From Bdellovibrio sp. ZAP7 (lineage in GTDB: Bacteria; Bdellovibrionota; UBA1018): a stretch of 35,115 nt of DNA. A program made the translations under genes and the position numbers. The stretch is taken from contig CAMBEX010000003.1 in NCBI GenBank assembly GCA_945865865.1, forward strand, positions 1-35,115, given 5' to 3'. Below are positions 1 to 8,678 of this stretch, piece by piece (positions within the stretch are counted from its first letter, which is position 1; every line of letters begins with the position of its first letter). The notes beneath the pieces are model-generated. The model was not told where the DNA came from. It saw only the letters and a program-made list of their open reading frames with translations, and made no database searches.

Positions 1-163
1 CCACGTGAACTTGGTCAGCTTCCCATCCGGCAATTTTCAAATCGCTGACACTCAATTTTCCTTGGGCGCTCAGAGTTTTTTCGAGCGCCAGGAGATCTGC
101 CTGGATCTTGCCCGCGAAAACCAGGTTACCTCCCGGTGAGCTTGCCTGCCGGGACGACGCCTA
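1..163 (-). pseudogene. 3' continuation of the interrupted AsmA-like gene
   Basis: After the TAG at 163-161 the same frame stays open to the window edge. From about position 130 it reads like ordinary AsmA-type sequence (GNLVFAGKIQADLLALEK, then a segment ending GWEADQVHV). The first dozen residues after the stop (ASSRQASSPG) are unlike the family, while another frame over 164-132 gives VGVVPAGKLTG, which does look like an AsmA repeat. This fits two compensating one-base indels, real or from sequencing, better than a genuine gene end. The piece has no start of its own and continues left of the window. Confidence 0.5.
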
Positions 164-1027
164 CCCGCGAACCCATGGAATCGCCTTGGAAAGTTCAGCC
201 GAGATCTTGACCTCACCGTTCGCATCGAGCCGTTTTGGATCCAAGAGATTTCCGGCGACCGATCCGGATGCTTCGATACGCACTTCGTCGTCCAAGATCA
301 CGAGGTTCTCAAGCGCAAGTCCTGTGGGGTCGGCAAAGAGTTTGGCGGAGAGCCTCTTGAGATACCTCGTTTCATTTTTGTTCTTGCCCACGAAAAGACT
401 ACCGGCTGCACGAACGTCTCGGAGATCTACATCGACGTCGTAACCCGCACGCCCTCCCCGAGTATCCCGGGACAGTCGGATCGACTCCGCAATGAGTTCC
501 GTCCAGGAGTTCTCCGTCTTTACGCCACCCCGATCTTGTCCCCAAACCAAGCGCACCTTCGTGTCCTTGAGCGCTACGGCCTCGCATTGAATATTGAGCG
601 CCTCGTCCCAGCGAAAGCGGCGATTTGTTTTTTCTGCCGCGGGCCGATCCCATGCGGATGGATCAAAATCGACCAAAACGTCGCCCCGGTGAATGACCAC
701 TTCATTGATCCGAATATTTCCGGAGAGCATCTGAAACGGCAGAAAGTTGAGGTCGATCCTTTCGGCAGAGATCGCTGAGTCCGCCGGGAGGTTGAAAATA
801 TTTTTGCTGTCGAGCGTGAGCCTGGGATTTTTGATCGAAACTCCCGGCGGAAAAAGGGCGATTGAAAGATCCGAGAAATCCCCCTGAACGCCCATTTCGG
901 CTGGAAGCTTTTGAGCAACCGTTTTTTTGACGATTCGGGCAAACGCTTCGCTCTGAATAAAGCCGACCGCGGCTCCGACCAGTGCGCTTACGACCATGAT
1001 GAAAATCAAAAAGGGGCTCTTAAACAT
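161..1027 (-). CDS. AsmA-like inner-membrane-anchored envelope protein (frame interrupted)
   Basis: A single N-terminal membrane helix (about residues 5-24, FLIFIMVVSALVGAAVGF) is followed by a periplasmic region rich in beta strands with AsmA-family phrasing, such as FPPGVSIKNPRLTLDS and NIRINEVVIHRGDVLVDFD. AsmA and GspN-like proteins lie across the periplasm and are linked to envelope lipid or secretion-system assembly; the exact role here is unknown. ATG at 1027 is preferred over the TTG two codons upstream, because it lies 2 bases after the stop of the TPR gene and suggests translational coupling. The frame hits TAG at 163-161, but coding-like sequence resumes in the same frame, so the true protein is probably longer. 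It is the last gene seen of the acc/efp run. Confidence 0.7.
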   Translation of the reverse strand: MFKSPFLIFIMVVSALVGAAVGFIQSEAFARIVKKTVAQKLPAEMGVQGDFSDLSIALFPPGVSIKNPRLTLDSKNIFNLPADSAISAERIDLNFLPFQMLSGNIRINEVVIHRGDVLVDFDPSAWDRPAAEKTNRRFRWDEALNIQCEAVALKDTKVRLVWGQDRGGVKTENSWTELIAESIRLSRDTRGGRAGYDVDVDLRDVRAAGSLFVGKNKNETRYLKRLSAKLFADPTGLALENLVILDDEVRIEASGSVAGNLLDPKRLDANGEVKISAELSKAIPWVRG

Positions 1028-1029
1028 TC

Positions 1030-1866
1030 TCAATCCATCGAGTCGAGTTTTTTGATTCTTTCCGCGCAGTCGCGATAGGAGCGGTCAGTTTCCAGGACCT
1101 GCTCATACCAGCCCTGGGCCAAGCCAGGCTCACCGAGCGCTTCTTGCGCGCGGGCCATTAAATAAAAGAAGTGTATTTTTTCCTCGCCAGAAACATCGGA
1201 GTCTCCCACGATCGGCTCCAGAACCATCGCTGCATCAAAAGCTCTCTCAGCTAGGATCAGCGAATAGGCCAAAAGCGCCTGAGCCGGCAGAGACTCCCGT
1301 CCGGCCGCCTTGAACTGCTCGATACTCAACTCGAGCAGCCCCATTTCTAGAAATGCGACGCCCCAATCGATGCGATCCTGCGCGGTGAGTTCGCTGTGCC
1401 GCTGGCCTAGATCGATGGAAAACTTCGCCCAACCTTTTTGTTCTTTTGCGTCTTGAAACAAGGACAGGGCCGCTACACCGCCCAAATTAAAATCCCGGTC
1501 GAGCGCCACAAGGATCGCCTCGACGTCTAACGCTTCGGGAGCAGGCCCCTGGCTTCGAGAACGGCGACCCTCCGCACTCAAGAGGTGGCTCAACTCAAGC
1601 TCAGCAATTTCCGCGAGCTTCTCTTGGGCCAGCACATGATCCGGCTGCGCCATGACTATCCGTCTTAAAACTTTTTTGGCTTCCTCAGTCAAACCTTCAC
1701 TCAAAAGAATATGGGCGCTCTGAAGATCATCGTCGATAGACGGGGAGGATGCCGCACCCACAACTCCCTGGGGTGACGGAACTACGTGCGTAAGTACTGC
1801 GGTCTTTTCGAGGAGATCATCCCCAAGATCGACGACCGTGCCTTCGACGTTTTCGGGAGGGCGCAT
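1030..1866 (-). CDS. TPR-containing protein
   Basis: A 278-residue soluble protein with no signal peptide or membrane segment. Helical repeat pairs fit TPR motifs near residues 48-82 (SAHILLSEGLTEEAKKVLRR), 165-205 (WGVAFLEMGLLELSIEQFKA) and 232-265 (FYLMARAQEALGEPGLAQGW). A low-complexity acidic and polar N-terminus (about residues 1-45) precedes them. It probably acts as a cytoplasmic protein-protein scaffold; partner unknown. It lies 10 bases after accC and 2 bases before the AsmA-like gene, so it should share their transcript. No clear Shine-Dalgarno sequence is visible at a good distance from the ATG. Confidence 0.75.
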   Translation of the reverse strand: MRPPENVEGTVVDLGDDLLEKTAVLTHVVPSPQGVVGAASSPSIDDDLQSAHILLSEGLTEEAKKVLRRIVMAQPDHVLAQEKLAEIAELELSHLLSAEGRRSRSQGPAPEALDVEAILVALDRDFNLGGVAALSLFQDAKEQKGWAKFSIDLGQRHSELTAQDRIDWGVAFLEMGLLELSIEQFKAAGRESLPAQALLAYSLILAERAFDAAMVLEPIVGDSDVSGEEKIHFFYLMARAQEALGEPGLAQGWYEQVLETDRSYRDCAERIKKLDSMD

Positions 1867-1876
1867 CCCTTGAATT

Positions 1877-3232
1877 TTACTCGTATTTCGGCAGGAACTC
1901 TTCCAAAAAATGCGTGTCGTAGTCGGAGTCGCGGAACTTCTTACTGTTCATGATTTTTTTGTGGAACGGGATGTTCGTTTTAATGCCTTCGATGACATAT
2001 TCGTCAAGCGCCTGACGCATTTTCGCGATCGCTTCGTCCCGCGTTGGGGCATGGACAATGAGTTTTCCGATCATCGAATCGTAAAAGGGAACGACCTTGT
2101 ACTGAGCGTAGACAAAAGAGTCGACCCGCACTCCAAAGCCGCCTGGCGTATGAAGGGCCGTGATTTTTCCGGGCGATGGGGCAAAGCGCTCGGGATCTTC
2201 AGCATTGATCCGACACTCAATGGCGTGTGACTTGATCTGGATATCTTTCTGGGTGAGCTTTAGTTTCTTGCCCGCTGATACGGCGATTTGTTCCTTGATC
2301 AGATCCACGCCGACAACCATCTCGGTCACGGGATGTTCGACCTGAATCCGGGTGTTCATTTCCATGAAGTAAAACTTGCCCTTTTCGACCAAGAATTCGA
2401 CCGTACCCACGTTCTCGTAATTGACCGCGTCGCAAAGCTTCAGTGCCGCGCGCCCCATTTCTTCACGCAGCTTCGCGTCCAAAACCGGGCTTGGGCACTC
2501 CTCGAGCATTTTTTGGTGGCGGCGCTGAATCGTACAATCGCGTTCACCCAAAAAGAGACGATTGCCGAACTTGTCGCAAAGCACCTGGATCTCGACGTGC
2601 CGCGGATGTTCGCAGTACTTTTCAAGATACATTGCCGGATTTCCGAACGCAGCGCCGGCCTCAGAACTCACGCGATCAAAAGAGGCCCTGAGCTGTTGCT
2701 CGTTATAAACGACATGAATCCCGCGTCCACCGCCCCCAGCAGCCGCCTTGAGAATGACGGGATATTCAATTTTTCGTGCCTCTTCGACAGCGGCCTCAAG
2801 CCCTGGAACCGCTTCCGTAGTGCCGGGCAACATGGGGACACCGGCGGCCTTGGCGATCGCGCGAGCCCGGGTCTTTTCACCCATGGCCATAATATTTTCA
2901 GGCGAAGGCCCGATGAACGTCACCTTGCATTCGCGGCAAAGACGCGCAAATTCGGCATTTTCTGACAAAAATCCGTAACCAGGATGGATCGCGTCGGCCC
3001 CCGTGATATCCGCGGCCGAAAGGATGCTCGCCATATTGAGGTAGCTCAATTTTGACTGCGGTGGGCCGATGCAAACCGCCTCATCAGCTAGCTTCACGTG
3101 AAGCGAATGCTCGTCGGCGGTGGAATACACAGCGACTGTTGAAATACCTAGCTCGCGACACGCGCGAATCACGCGGAGTGCGATCTCTCCGCGATTTGCG
3201 ATCAATACTTTTCGAAATAGAGGTGCCGTCAT
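1877..3232 (-). CDS. accC: Biotin carboxylase subunit of acetyl-CoA carboxylase
   Basis: AccC uses ATP and bicarbonate to carboxylate the biotin on AccB, the first half of malonyl-CoA formation in fatty acid synthesis. The 451-residue length is normal. The N-terminal biotin carboxylase domain opens FRKVLIANRGEIALRVIRA. The ATP-grasp glycine loop is KAAAGGGGRGI (about residue 160). The MEMNTRIQVEHPVTE signature follows near residue 290, and the C-terminal domain includes ECRINAEDP. It follows accB by 20 bases in an efp-accB-accC run, an order common in many bacteria. Nothing in the sequence suggests loss of function. Confidence 0.97.
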   Translation of the reverse strand: MTAPLFRKVLIANRGEIALRVIRACRELGISTVAVYSTADEHSLHVKLADEAVCIGPPQSKLSYLNMASILSAADITGADAIHPGYGFLSENAEFARLCRECKVTFIGPSPENIMAMGEKTRARAIAKAAGVPMLPGTTEAVPGLEAAVEEARKIEYPVILKAAAGGGGRGIHVVYNEQQLRASFDRVSSEAGAAFGNPAMYLEKYCEHPRHVEIQVLCDKFGNRLFLGERDCTIQRRHQKMLEECPSPVLDAKLREEMGRAALKLCDAVNYENVGTVEFLVEKGKFYFMEMNTRIQVEHPVTEMVVGVDLIKEQIAVSAGKKLKLTQKDIQIKSHAIECRINAEDPERFAPSPGKITALHTPGGFGVRVDSFVYAQYKVVPFYDSMIGKLIVHAPTRDEAIAKMRQALDEYVIEGIKTNIPFHKKIMNSKKFRDSDYDTHFLEEFLPKYE

Positions 3233-3252
3233 AGTCCCGAGTCGTTGAGCGG

Positions 3253-3783
3253 TCAGGTTTCGATCACAAAAAGCGGTTCACCGAATTCAACCGGCTGACC
3301 GTTTTCAGCAAGAATGGACACCACCTTGCCATTGAACTCAGACTCGATCTCATTCATGAGCTTCATCGCTTCGATGATGCAAAGAACATCACCCCGTTTT
3401 ACGGACTTGCCTTCGTTGACGTAAGCCTCAACGTCAGGCGAGGGTCTGCGGTAAAAAGTTCCCACAAACGGCGACAAGATTTGTTTTTGATTTGCAGGCA
3501 GTACGCCCGGCTTTAGATCCGTATTTGCTGCGGAACCGTTTGCGTGATTTGCGCCTGCGCCATTGGATCCAGCTTGTGCGGGAGCATAACCGATTGCGGG
3601 AGCCGAGGCTGAATACACGGTTTCAGAAACCACACCCCATTTGCTGCGAATACGGATTTTCTCACCGCCGCGATCCCACTCGAGCTCCGCCATTTCGTGG
3701 CGCGCCATCATCTCAAAAACAGATTCGAGATCTTTCAAAGGAGTCTGTGGACTTCTTGCCTTCGCAACCGTCTTTTTAGCCAC
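3253..3783 (-). CDS. accB: Biotin carboxyl carrier protein (BCCP)
   Basis: BCCP carries the biotin that shuttles CO2 between the biotin carboxylase and carboxyltransferase. The C-terminal biotinyl domain holds the canonical EAMKLM motif with Lys141 as the attachment site. An Ala/Gly/Asn-rich linker (about residues 58-92) joins it to the N-terminal helical part ([21 protein letters not shown]). I place the start at the GTG at 3783, giving 176 residues beginning VAKKTVAK, because it lies one base after the efp stop. The upstream in-frame ATG at 3879 would lie deep inside efp. The gene is coupled to efp upstream and accC downstream. Confidence 0.93.
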   Translation of the reverse strand: MAKKTVAKARSPQTPLKDLESVFEMMARHEMAELEWDRGGEKIRIRSKWGVVSETVYSASAPAIGYAPAQAGSNGAGANHANGSAANTDLKPGVLPANQKQILSPFVGTFYRRPSPDVEAYVNEGKSVKRGDVLCIIEAMKLMNEIESEFNGKVVSILAENGQPVEFGEPLFVIET

Positions 3784-3784
3784 G

Positions 3785-4345
3785 TTACTTATTCGCCTTT
3801 TCTGAATAGGAATAATCGCGGGTATCCACTTTGATGAAATCCCCTTCTTTGATGTGAAAGGGAACGTTGACCACAGCACCCGTCTCTAGCGTCGCGGGCT
3901 TTGTGCCTCCTACCGTGTCGCCCTTGAACGAACCCGTGGTTTCCTTGATTTGCAGTACGACGAAAGTGGGAAGCTCAACGCCGATCGGGCGTTCGTTGAA
4001 GTACATGACTTTGATCACGAGACTTTCCTGAAGAAAATCTTTGCCTTCGCCCAACTGTTCGCCGCTGAGAACAGCCTGTTCAAAATTGGTCTGATCCATG
4101 AAATGAAACCCCTCGGCATCGCGATAGAGGTAGGACATTTCTTTTTCTTCGGTATTGGCTCGGTCCAGCTTATCGCCCGAGGTGATCGTTCGTTCGATCA
4201 CGTTCTGATTCAGCATGTTCTTGAGTTTGGTTCGCGTAAACGCCCGACCTTTGCCTGGACTGACATGCTGGAAATCCACGATTTCAAAGGGAACGCCGTC
4301 AAGCTCGACCTTGAGGCCTTTGCGAAACTGATTGGTTGGGTACAT
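3785..4345 (-). CDS. efp: Translation elongation factor P
   Basis: EF-P binds between the P and E sites and relieves ribosomes stalled on consecutive prolines. At 186 residues it has the usual three beta-barrel domains. The modification loop is [13 protein letters not shown], with Lys32 in the position that is beta-lysylated or otherwise modified in other bacteria; PGKG suits lysine rather than arginine modification. The C-terminal domain has the conserved [17 protein letters not shown] and the barrel end [11 protein letters not shown]. No clear Shine-Dalgarno sequence precedes the ATG. It lies 34 bases after the TPR gene and directly before accB. Confidence 0.97.
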   Translation of the reverse strand: MYPTNQFRKGLKVELDGVPFEIVDFQHVSPGKGRAFTRTKLKNMLNQNVIERTITSGDKLDRANTEEKEMSYLYRDAEGFHFMDQTNFEQAVLSGEQLGEGKDFLQESLVIKVMYFNERPIGVELPTFVVLQIKETTGSFKGDTVGGTKPATLETGAVVNVPFHIKEGDFIKVDTRDYSYSEKANK

Positions 4346-4379
4346 AGGTTTGAGTTAGTAACCGACCCCTTAGGGAGTG

Positions 4380-4979
4380 TCAACGGCAGCGATACCGCTC
4401 GACACCCTGAAGCAAGGCCTGAAGTTTTTCGACCTGGGCCACCCAGTGACGCCGCTTGAGCGCCGGATCCCCCGAAATAGCTCCTTGAGACGCGCGCACT
4501 TCAAATTCTGAGCTAGGAGCATCTGTCCTCAGCACCAGATCCCCAGCTTCATAGGCGCGAGCCTCGAGCTCCTGAACCATGCGTGAAACTTCCACGTCAT
4601 CAGGAGCAAAATACAAAAGCATTTTGTAAGCCATGAGCGCTTCGCCGGCCCGACCCAGCATCAAACAAGACTCTGCCAATAATCGTTGGGCCACCAGATT
4701 ATCGGGAACATCCCGCACAATCGGAGTCAGCTCCACAATGACGTCGTCATAGAGTCGAAGGTCAAAGAGCCCGCGTGCAAGCGCCACTCGCCCACCCACA
4801 AATCCGGGATGAATTCGTAGGCCCTCGCGGGCAATCTCAACTGCTTCCTTAGCTAGACCCGCTTTGCGATATGCCTCCGCAAGCGGCGCGAAAACGCGCG
4901 AGGTCGGGTCCTCCTGATACTTTCGGAGGTACTCGTAAATCACCGGAGATTGCGATCCTTTCAGTACGTTTCGCAGCAT
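4380..4979 (-). CDS. TPR protein downstream of pilQ
   Basis: A 199-residue protein with three or four TPR units in its first 140 residues (for example VFAPLAEAYRKAGLAKEAV, ARGLFDLRLYDDVIVEL and AESCLMLGRAGEALMAYK), then a charged C-terminal tail. It has no signal peptide or lipobox, so it should be cytoplasmic. That argues against it being a Tgl-type outer-membrane pilotin, although it starts 11 bases after the pilQ stop. A GGGA stretch lies at a workable distance upstream of the ATG. It is probably part of the pilM-Q transcript. Its function in the pilus system is an inference from position only. Confidence 0.8.
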   Translation of the reverse strand: MLRNVLKGSQSPVIYEYLRKYQEDPTSRVFAPLAEAYRKAGLAKEAVEIAREGLRIHPGFVGGRVALARGLFDLRLYDDVIVELTPIVRDVPDNLVAQRLLAESCLMLGRAGEALMAYKMLLYFAPDDVEVSRMVQELEARAYEAGDLVLRTDAPSSEFEVRASQGAISGDPALKRRHWVAQVEKLQALLQGVERYRCR

Positions 4980-4990
4980 GATTTTTCCCG

Positions 4991-6823
4991 TCAGCTCGCG
5001 GGACTGCTGTCAGTCACCAAGCCCGCTTCTTTTTCGTTAACGATCCTAGGTGTAATGAAGATAATCAACTCGCTTCGTTTTGTCGTTGCGCCTTCATTTC
5101 CAAAGAGGGCGCCCAAAATCGGGATTTTTCGCAAAAACGGAAATCCTCCGGCCGACTCGATGGTGTCCATCGAGTAAATGCCCCCGATCACCAGGGTAGT
5201 TCCATTCTCTACGAGGACATCGGTAGACATGTTTCTCGGAGCCACGGCCTCCGTACGCAAAACATCGCGCGAGACATTGAGCTGCAAAAGGATGCTGCCC
5301 GAGTTCGTCACTGTAGGTGTCACATCGAGGGACAAATTGGCGTGCTTAACCTCAAATGACGTACTGATCGTTCCATCAAACGAGGTGGTCGTGGATATCG
5401 GAACTTTTACCGGCTCTCCTGCAATGAGCTTTGCAGTTTTCTTATTCAGAACGACTAGCTTAGGAGCAGAAATCACGCGGGTTTTGGATTCCTCCTCCGA
5501 AATTTTAAGAATCGCATTGATGCGACCGATCCCTCTCAAAAAGCTGACGGTCGGAGACAGCCCGAAAATATTGGTGCCCGTCGACTGTCTGCCCTCCGCG
5601 TCGCCAGCAAGCGACTTCGAATCCGGAAAAATACCCGCACCACCGAAAAGTCCGTTCTCCGGACTTGAGCCCGCAAAGCTCGCAAACCAACGTCCGGAGT
5701 TCTGCTTGTCCGAAAGTCCCAGATTTCCGCCCAAACTATGCGCAAAACCCTCACTCGCTTCGACAATCTTGGCTTCCACCAGCACTTGCGGGGTTTGAGT
5801 GTCCAAGAGTTCGATGAGCTTTTTCATCTTTTCGACGTTTTCAGGAATATCCTGGACGATCAGGCTGTTGGTGCGCGAGTCGATTTGAACATTATCTTCG
5901 GCACCCCCGCCAACGCCCGCTGACTTTCCAAATTTGCTCAAAATCTTTGCCAAAGACGGGGCATCGGCAAAGCTAATCGGAAAGATGCGAGTCACTCGTG
6001 GAGCTGAGTTTTCGGCCGCTCTCTTGGCATTTAGAATCGCTACTTTTTCGCCGGTAAAATTTTCGAGCGTCAAAATCCTCAAAATATTATGACTCCGCTC
6101 GGCGCTCAGTCGCATGGTGTTTAAGATCACGTCCAGCGCCTGATCCCACGGAACATCGACGAGCGAAAGCGTGACATTTCCTTTCACCCCTTCGCCTAAA
6201 ATGATGTTGAAACCGCTCGCCTCGCCGATCAACCTCAGCACAGAGCCGATGTCCGCATCGCGCACCTGAAGAGTGACGTGCTTGCCCGTAAAACGTTTTG
6301 TTTTGATTCCATCAGCGAGCTGGTCAAGATTTCTTTCACCCAAAGAAAGCTCGGGTTCCGCTTGCGGGACTCCATCCGTGGTCGCCGGAGAAGCAGCTTC
6401 TACGCCCGATGCCTGTGCGGTTGGAATCGCAATCTTAAGTACGTTTCCGTCCTGCGAAACGGTGGGCGACACCCTCTCGCGGAGCTGAATCACGATTCGA
6501 GCCGTATCAGCCTGACCTTCAACCTGATAAGGACTGACCAAAGTCACGCTGCTGTTAAAGGACGATGTATCCAATTTGCGGTTCGCTGACTTGGAGAGCT
6601 GCGAGTCCTTAAGCTCGATGACAATCTGCTTGTCCTGAGAGTTTTCCTGAGTTTCGTAAGTGATGGGTGAATCCGAGCGAACCTGAATCTCGCTTGCCCC
6701 TTCATGGCTCTTAAACTCAATTCCACTGACTTGAGAGGCCGCCTCGATTTGCGAGGGCTCAAGAAGCATCCCAGCCGCAATACTTAGTGCCAAGCCTAAC
6801 GCCAACTTTACTTTCGTCTTCAT
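4991..6823 (-). CDS. pilQ: Type IV pilus secretin PilQ
   Basis: PilQ forms the outer-membrane channel for the pilus. The 610 residues show a signal peptide (about 1-29, KLALGLALSIAAGMLL), one AMIN domain (about 30-135, peptidoglycan binding), an STN/N0 domain (about 180-255, VTLQVRDADIGSVLRLIGEA), a secretin N1 domain (about 275-345, RIFPISFADAPSLAKIL) and the C-terminal secretin barrel ending GGFPFLRKIPILGALFGN. There is no lipobox. A GAGG ribosome site lies 5 bases before the ATG. One AMIN domain makes it shorter than secretins with several, such as that of M. xanthus. It is the last pil gene of the pilM-Q run. Confidence 0.96.
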   Translation of the reverse strand: MKTKVKLALGLALSIAAGMLLEPSQIEAASQVSGIEFKSHEGASEIQVRSDSPITYETQENSQDKQIVIELKDSQLSKSANRKLDTSSFNSSVTLVSPYQVEGQADTARIVIQLRERVSPTVSQDGNVLKIAIPTAQASGVEAASPATTDGVPQAEPELSLGERNLDQLADGIKTKRFTGKHVTLQVRDADIGSVLRLIGEASGFNIILGEGVKGNVTLSLVDVPWDQALDVILNTMRLSAERSHNILRILTLENFTGEKVAILNAKRAAENSAPRVTRIFPISFADAPSLAKILSKFGKSAGVGGGAEDNVQIDSRTNSLIVQDIPENVEKMKKLIELLDTQTPQVLVEAKIVEASEGFAHSLGGNLGLSDKQNSGRWFASFAGSSPENGLFGGAGIFPDSKSLAGDAEGRQSTGTNIFGLSPTVSFLRGIGRINAILKISEEESKTRVISAPKLVVLNKKTAKLIAGEPVKVPISTTTSFDGTISTSFEVKHANLSLDVTPTVTNSGSILLQLNVSRDVLRTEAVAPRNMSTDVLVENGTTLVIGGIYSMDTIESAGGFPFLRKIPILGALFGNEGATTKRSELIIFITPRIVNEKEAGLVTDSSPAS

Positions 6824-6856
6824 CCGTCCCTCATTTCTAGCTTCCTGCCAGAACTC

Positions 6857-7387
6857 TCACCGCTGAGCTGGATCGTACGATCCAGCTGCGTTTTGAGTAG
6901 CCCCTTGCGCCGTTTTTGAGCCGCCTTCTTCGGATTCGAGCTCCGCGGGCAGTCGAAGTTGAACTCTTACGATTTCTTCTTTTCCGACAATGTTGGTAAT
7001 GCGCTCATCAACTTGAACCTCATCCTCGGTGATCTTTTTAATCACACCCCTGCGAGTGCCGATCTTCATGCGCTCCGAAACAAAGTGTGACTTACCGTTC
7101 GGGTCTGCCAAAATCGCCCGCAACCGGTCCGCACCCGTGATCACACCGATCAACTTGAAGCTCTCCGTCTGAAAAGATTCGAGCTCCGATCTAAGCACGA
7201 TCTTTTCTACCACAAGCACGGGCTGCTTGAACGGATCACGCATTTCGAGAAGGGATTCGGAGATCCCGGATTGCGCATTGTCTTTTTCCGCGGCTTCCTG
7301 ATCGGTTTTGGGCGCAGCCTCTTCGCCCCTAGCCGAGGCACCGCTCGCCGTTATGATCAGGGCTAGGATCGAAAGCCACAGTCTCAT
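6857..7387 (-). CDS. pilP: Type IV pilus assembly protein PilP
   Basis: PilP links the inner-membrane PilN/PilO complex to PilQ in the periplasm. The 176-residue protein has an N-terminal signal or anchor (LWLSILALIITASGASA), then a flexible acidic stretch, then the PilP beta domain (about 70-150, LESFQTESFKLIGVITGADRL, and SERMKIGTRRGVIKKI). Many PilP proteins are lipoproteins, but no lipobox cysteine is present here. The ATG overlaps the pilO stop as ATGA. The gene is 33 bases upstream of pilQ. Confidence 0.92.
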   Translation of the reverse strand: MRLWLSILALIITASGASARGEEAAPKTDQEAAEKDNAQSGISESLLEMRDPFKQPVLVVEKIVLRSELESFQTESFKLIGVITGADRLRAILADPNGKSHFVSERMKIGTRRGVIKKITEDEVQVDERITNIVGKEEIVRVQLRLPAELESEEGGSKTAQGATQNAAGSYDPAQR

Positions 7388-8073
7388 GGTCCGCCTTCCT
7401 TCTGCGCGGGGGATCCCTGATCAGTCACCGCACCCGCAGGCTGAGCTCTTCCGCTAGACTGGTCGAGTGTGTCCTCTCTCGACTCATTGTACTGATAGGT
7501 CTTGAGCTGCATCACCCCTTCAAGCTCAACAAACTTCGCGGTCGCGGCGGTGACTGGCTTCATCTGAAAACTCTCGACCCGGATGATTCGTTGAACTTTT
7601 GATATTCTCTCAAGGAGTGCATATATTTGCGCAAATACCCCACGAAACTGCACTTCAAATGGCTGCTCGACGTAAAATGTTTTTTCAATTTTTTCGAGCG
7701 ACTTGATTCCCAAAATCGTGACTCCGACCCGTTTAGCTTCACGTTCTATCAACTTCATGAAGCCCCCGGCGTCCATGACGTCACTGAGGTTGGTTTTCAT
7801 CTCTCCGAGTTTTTTTCCCGCCTCTCGAACTCTCTCCGTCGTGGAAGGGAGCATTTTAACAAACTCCTCCATCGCCTTCACCTCGTTCGAAAGAGTTACG
7901 TTGTCATCCTGAAGGGTCTTAATCTGGCTCGCCTTTTGCGCAGTAGGTGATGAAGCGTCGGTTGGAAATACAAAATAGAGATCATAGGCGGAGTAAAGCA
8001 CGTACAAGACCGCAAGCGGACCGCAAGCCCTAGCAATGATCCCCTTAAGTCCAGCTCCTTCAACCTGTTCCAC
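7384..8073 (-). CDS. pilO: Type IV pilus inner-membrane alignment protein PilO
   Basis: PilO pairs with PilN in the inner membrane. The 229-residue protein has a transmembrane helix (about 14-34, ACGPLAVLYVLYSAYDLYFVF), a coiled coil (about 48-100, IKTLQDDNVTLSNEVKAMEEF), and a C-terminal ferredoxin-like fold (EVQFRGVFAQIYALLERISKVQRIIRV, given in two parts by the family as strand and helix). It starts with GTG, 2 bases after the pilN stop, behind AGAGG at 8 bases. Its end overlaps pilP. The Gln/Ser/Pro-rich tail (after about 195) is probably disordered. Confidence 0.92.
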   Translation of the reverse strand: MEQVEGAGLKGIIARACGPLAVLYVLYSAYDLYFVFPTDASSPTAQKASQIKTLQDDNVTLSNEVKAMEEFVKMLPSTTERVREAGKKLGEMKTNLSDVMDAGGFMKLIEREAKRVGVTILGIKSLEKIEKTFYVEQPFEVQFRGVFAQIYALLERISKVQRIIRVESFQMKPVTAATAKFVELEGVMQLKTYQYNESREDTLDQSSGRAQPAGAVTDQGSPAQKEGGP

Positions 8074-8075
8074 TT

Positions 8076-8678
8076 TTATTTCCTCTTACCATTGATCTCA
8101 AACGTAACAACCGACACACCCTGTTGAGTTTTTTCCTGTTTGGACTCTCCAATTTTGAGATCGCTGAAAACTCCGCTGTTGTTGAGATTGGTATTAAGGT
8201 CTGCCACCAAGCTAAATTGCCTTGCCCAACCATTCAACTTCACCTCTACCGGGCCGACCATGAGATTGCTGACCCAAAGCTCTGCTGGAGTGCTCTGTGA
8301 AAGTCCCTTGAGGATCTCGGTGGGTTTTTCGGCATCAGCCATCACTGTTTGAAGCGTTTCGATTTTTTTTCGGATCAATTCCTCGTCCGCGACGAGAATT
8401 TTTCGAGTGTCTTCGTACTTCTGATTTTTTGCGCGTTGCTCCTGTAACGCACTTTGCTCCTGAGTCAGTTTGGAAATCTGCGCATCGAGCTCCGCCAAGG
8501 CACTCGTCTTACTTGAATCCACATAAATATTTGCACCCAAGATCGCGACAATAGGGATTGCCAGTTGCCGAATCGGGAGGTCCTTGAGTGCCGAGGAATC
8601 GAAACTCAGCCCTGACTTGGGCCGGCCTTCACCCACTGCTGCAGGAGATTTTCGAGTCGCCAGATTAATTTTGATCAT
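8076..8678 (-). CDS. pilN: Type IV pilus assembly protein PilN
   Basis: PilN is the inner-membrane partner of PilO; its cytoplasmic N-terminal peptide docks on PilM. The protein begins MIKINLATRK, matching the INL docking motif, though followed by AT instead of the common LP. A membrane helix lies at about 36-52 (QLAIPIVAILGANIYVD), a coiled coil at about 60-115 (LDAQISKLTQEQSALQEQ), and the periplasmic domain follows. The ATG overlaps the pilM stop as ATGA, so translation is probably coupled. Confidence 0.93.
   Translation of the reverse strand: MIKINLATRKSPAAVGEGRPKSGLSFDSSALKDLPIRQLAIPIVAILGANIYVDSSKTSALAELDAQISKLTQEQSALQEQRAKNQKYEDTRKILVADEELIRKKIETLQTVMADAEKPTEILKGLSQSTPAELWVSNLMVGPVEVKLNGWARQFSLVADLNTNLNNSGVFSDLKIGESKQEKTQQGVSVVTFEINGKRK

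Noticed and set aside
2288-2965. Plus-strand open frame of 225 codons
   Set aside because: Lies opposite accC; no ribosome site or recognisable motif.
4360-4380. CCCTAAGGG mini-palindrome before efp
   Set aside because: Stem of four pairs with no T-tract; not a terminator.
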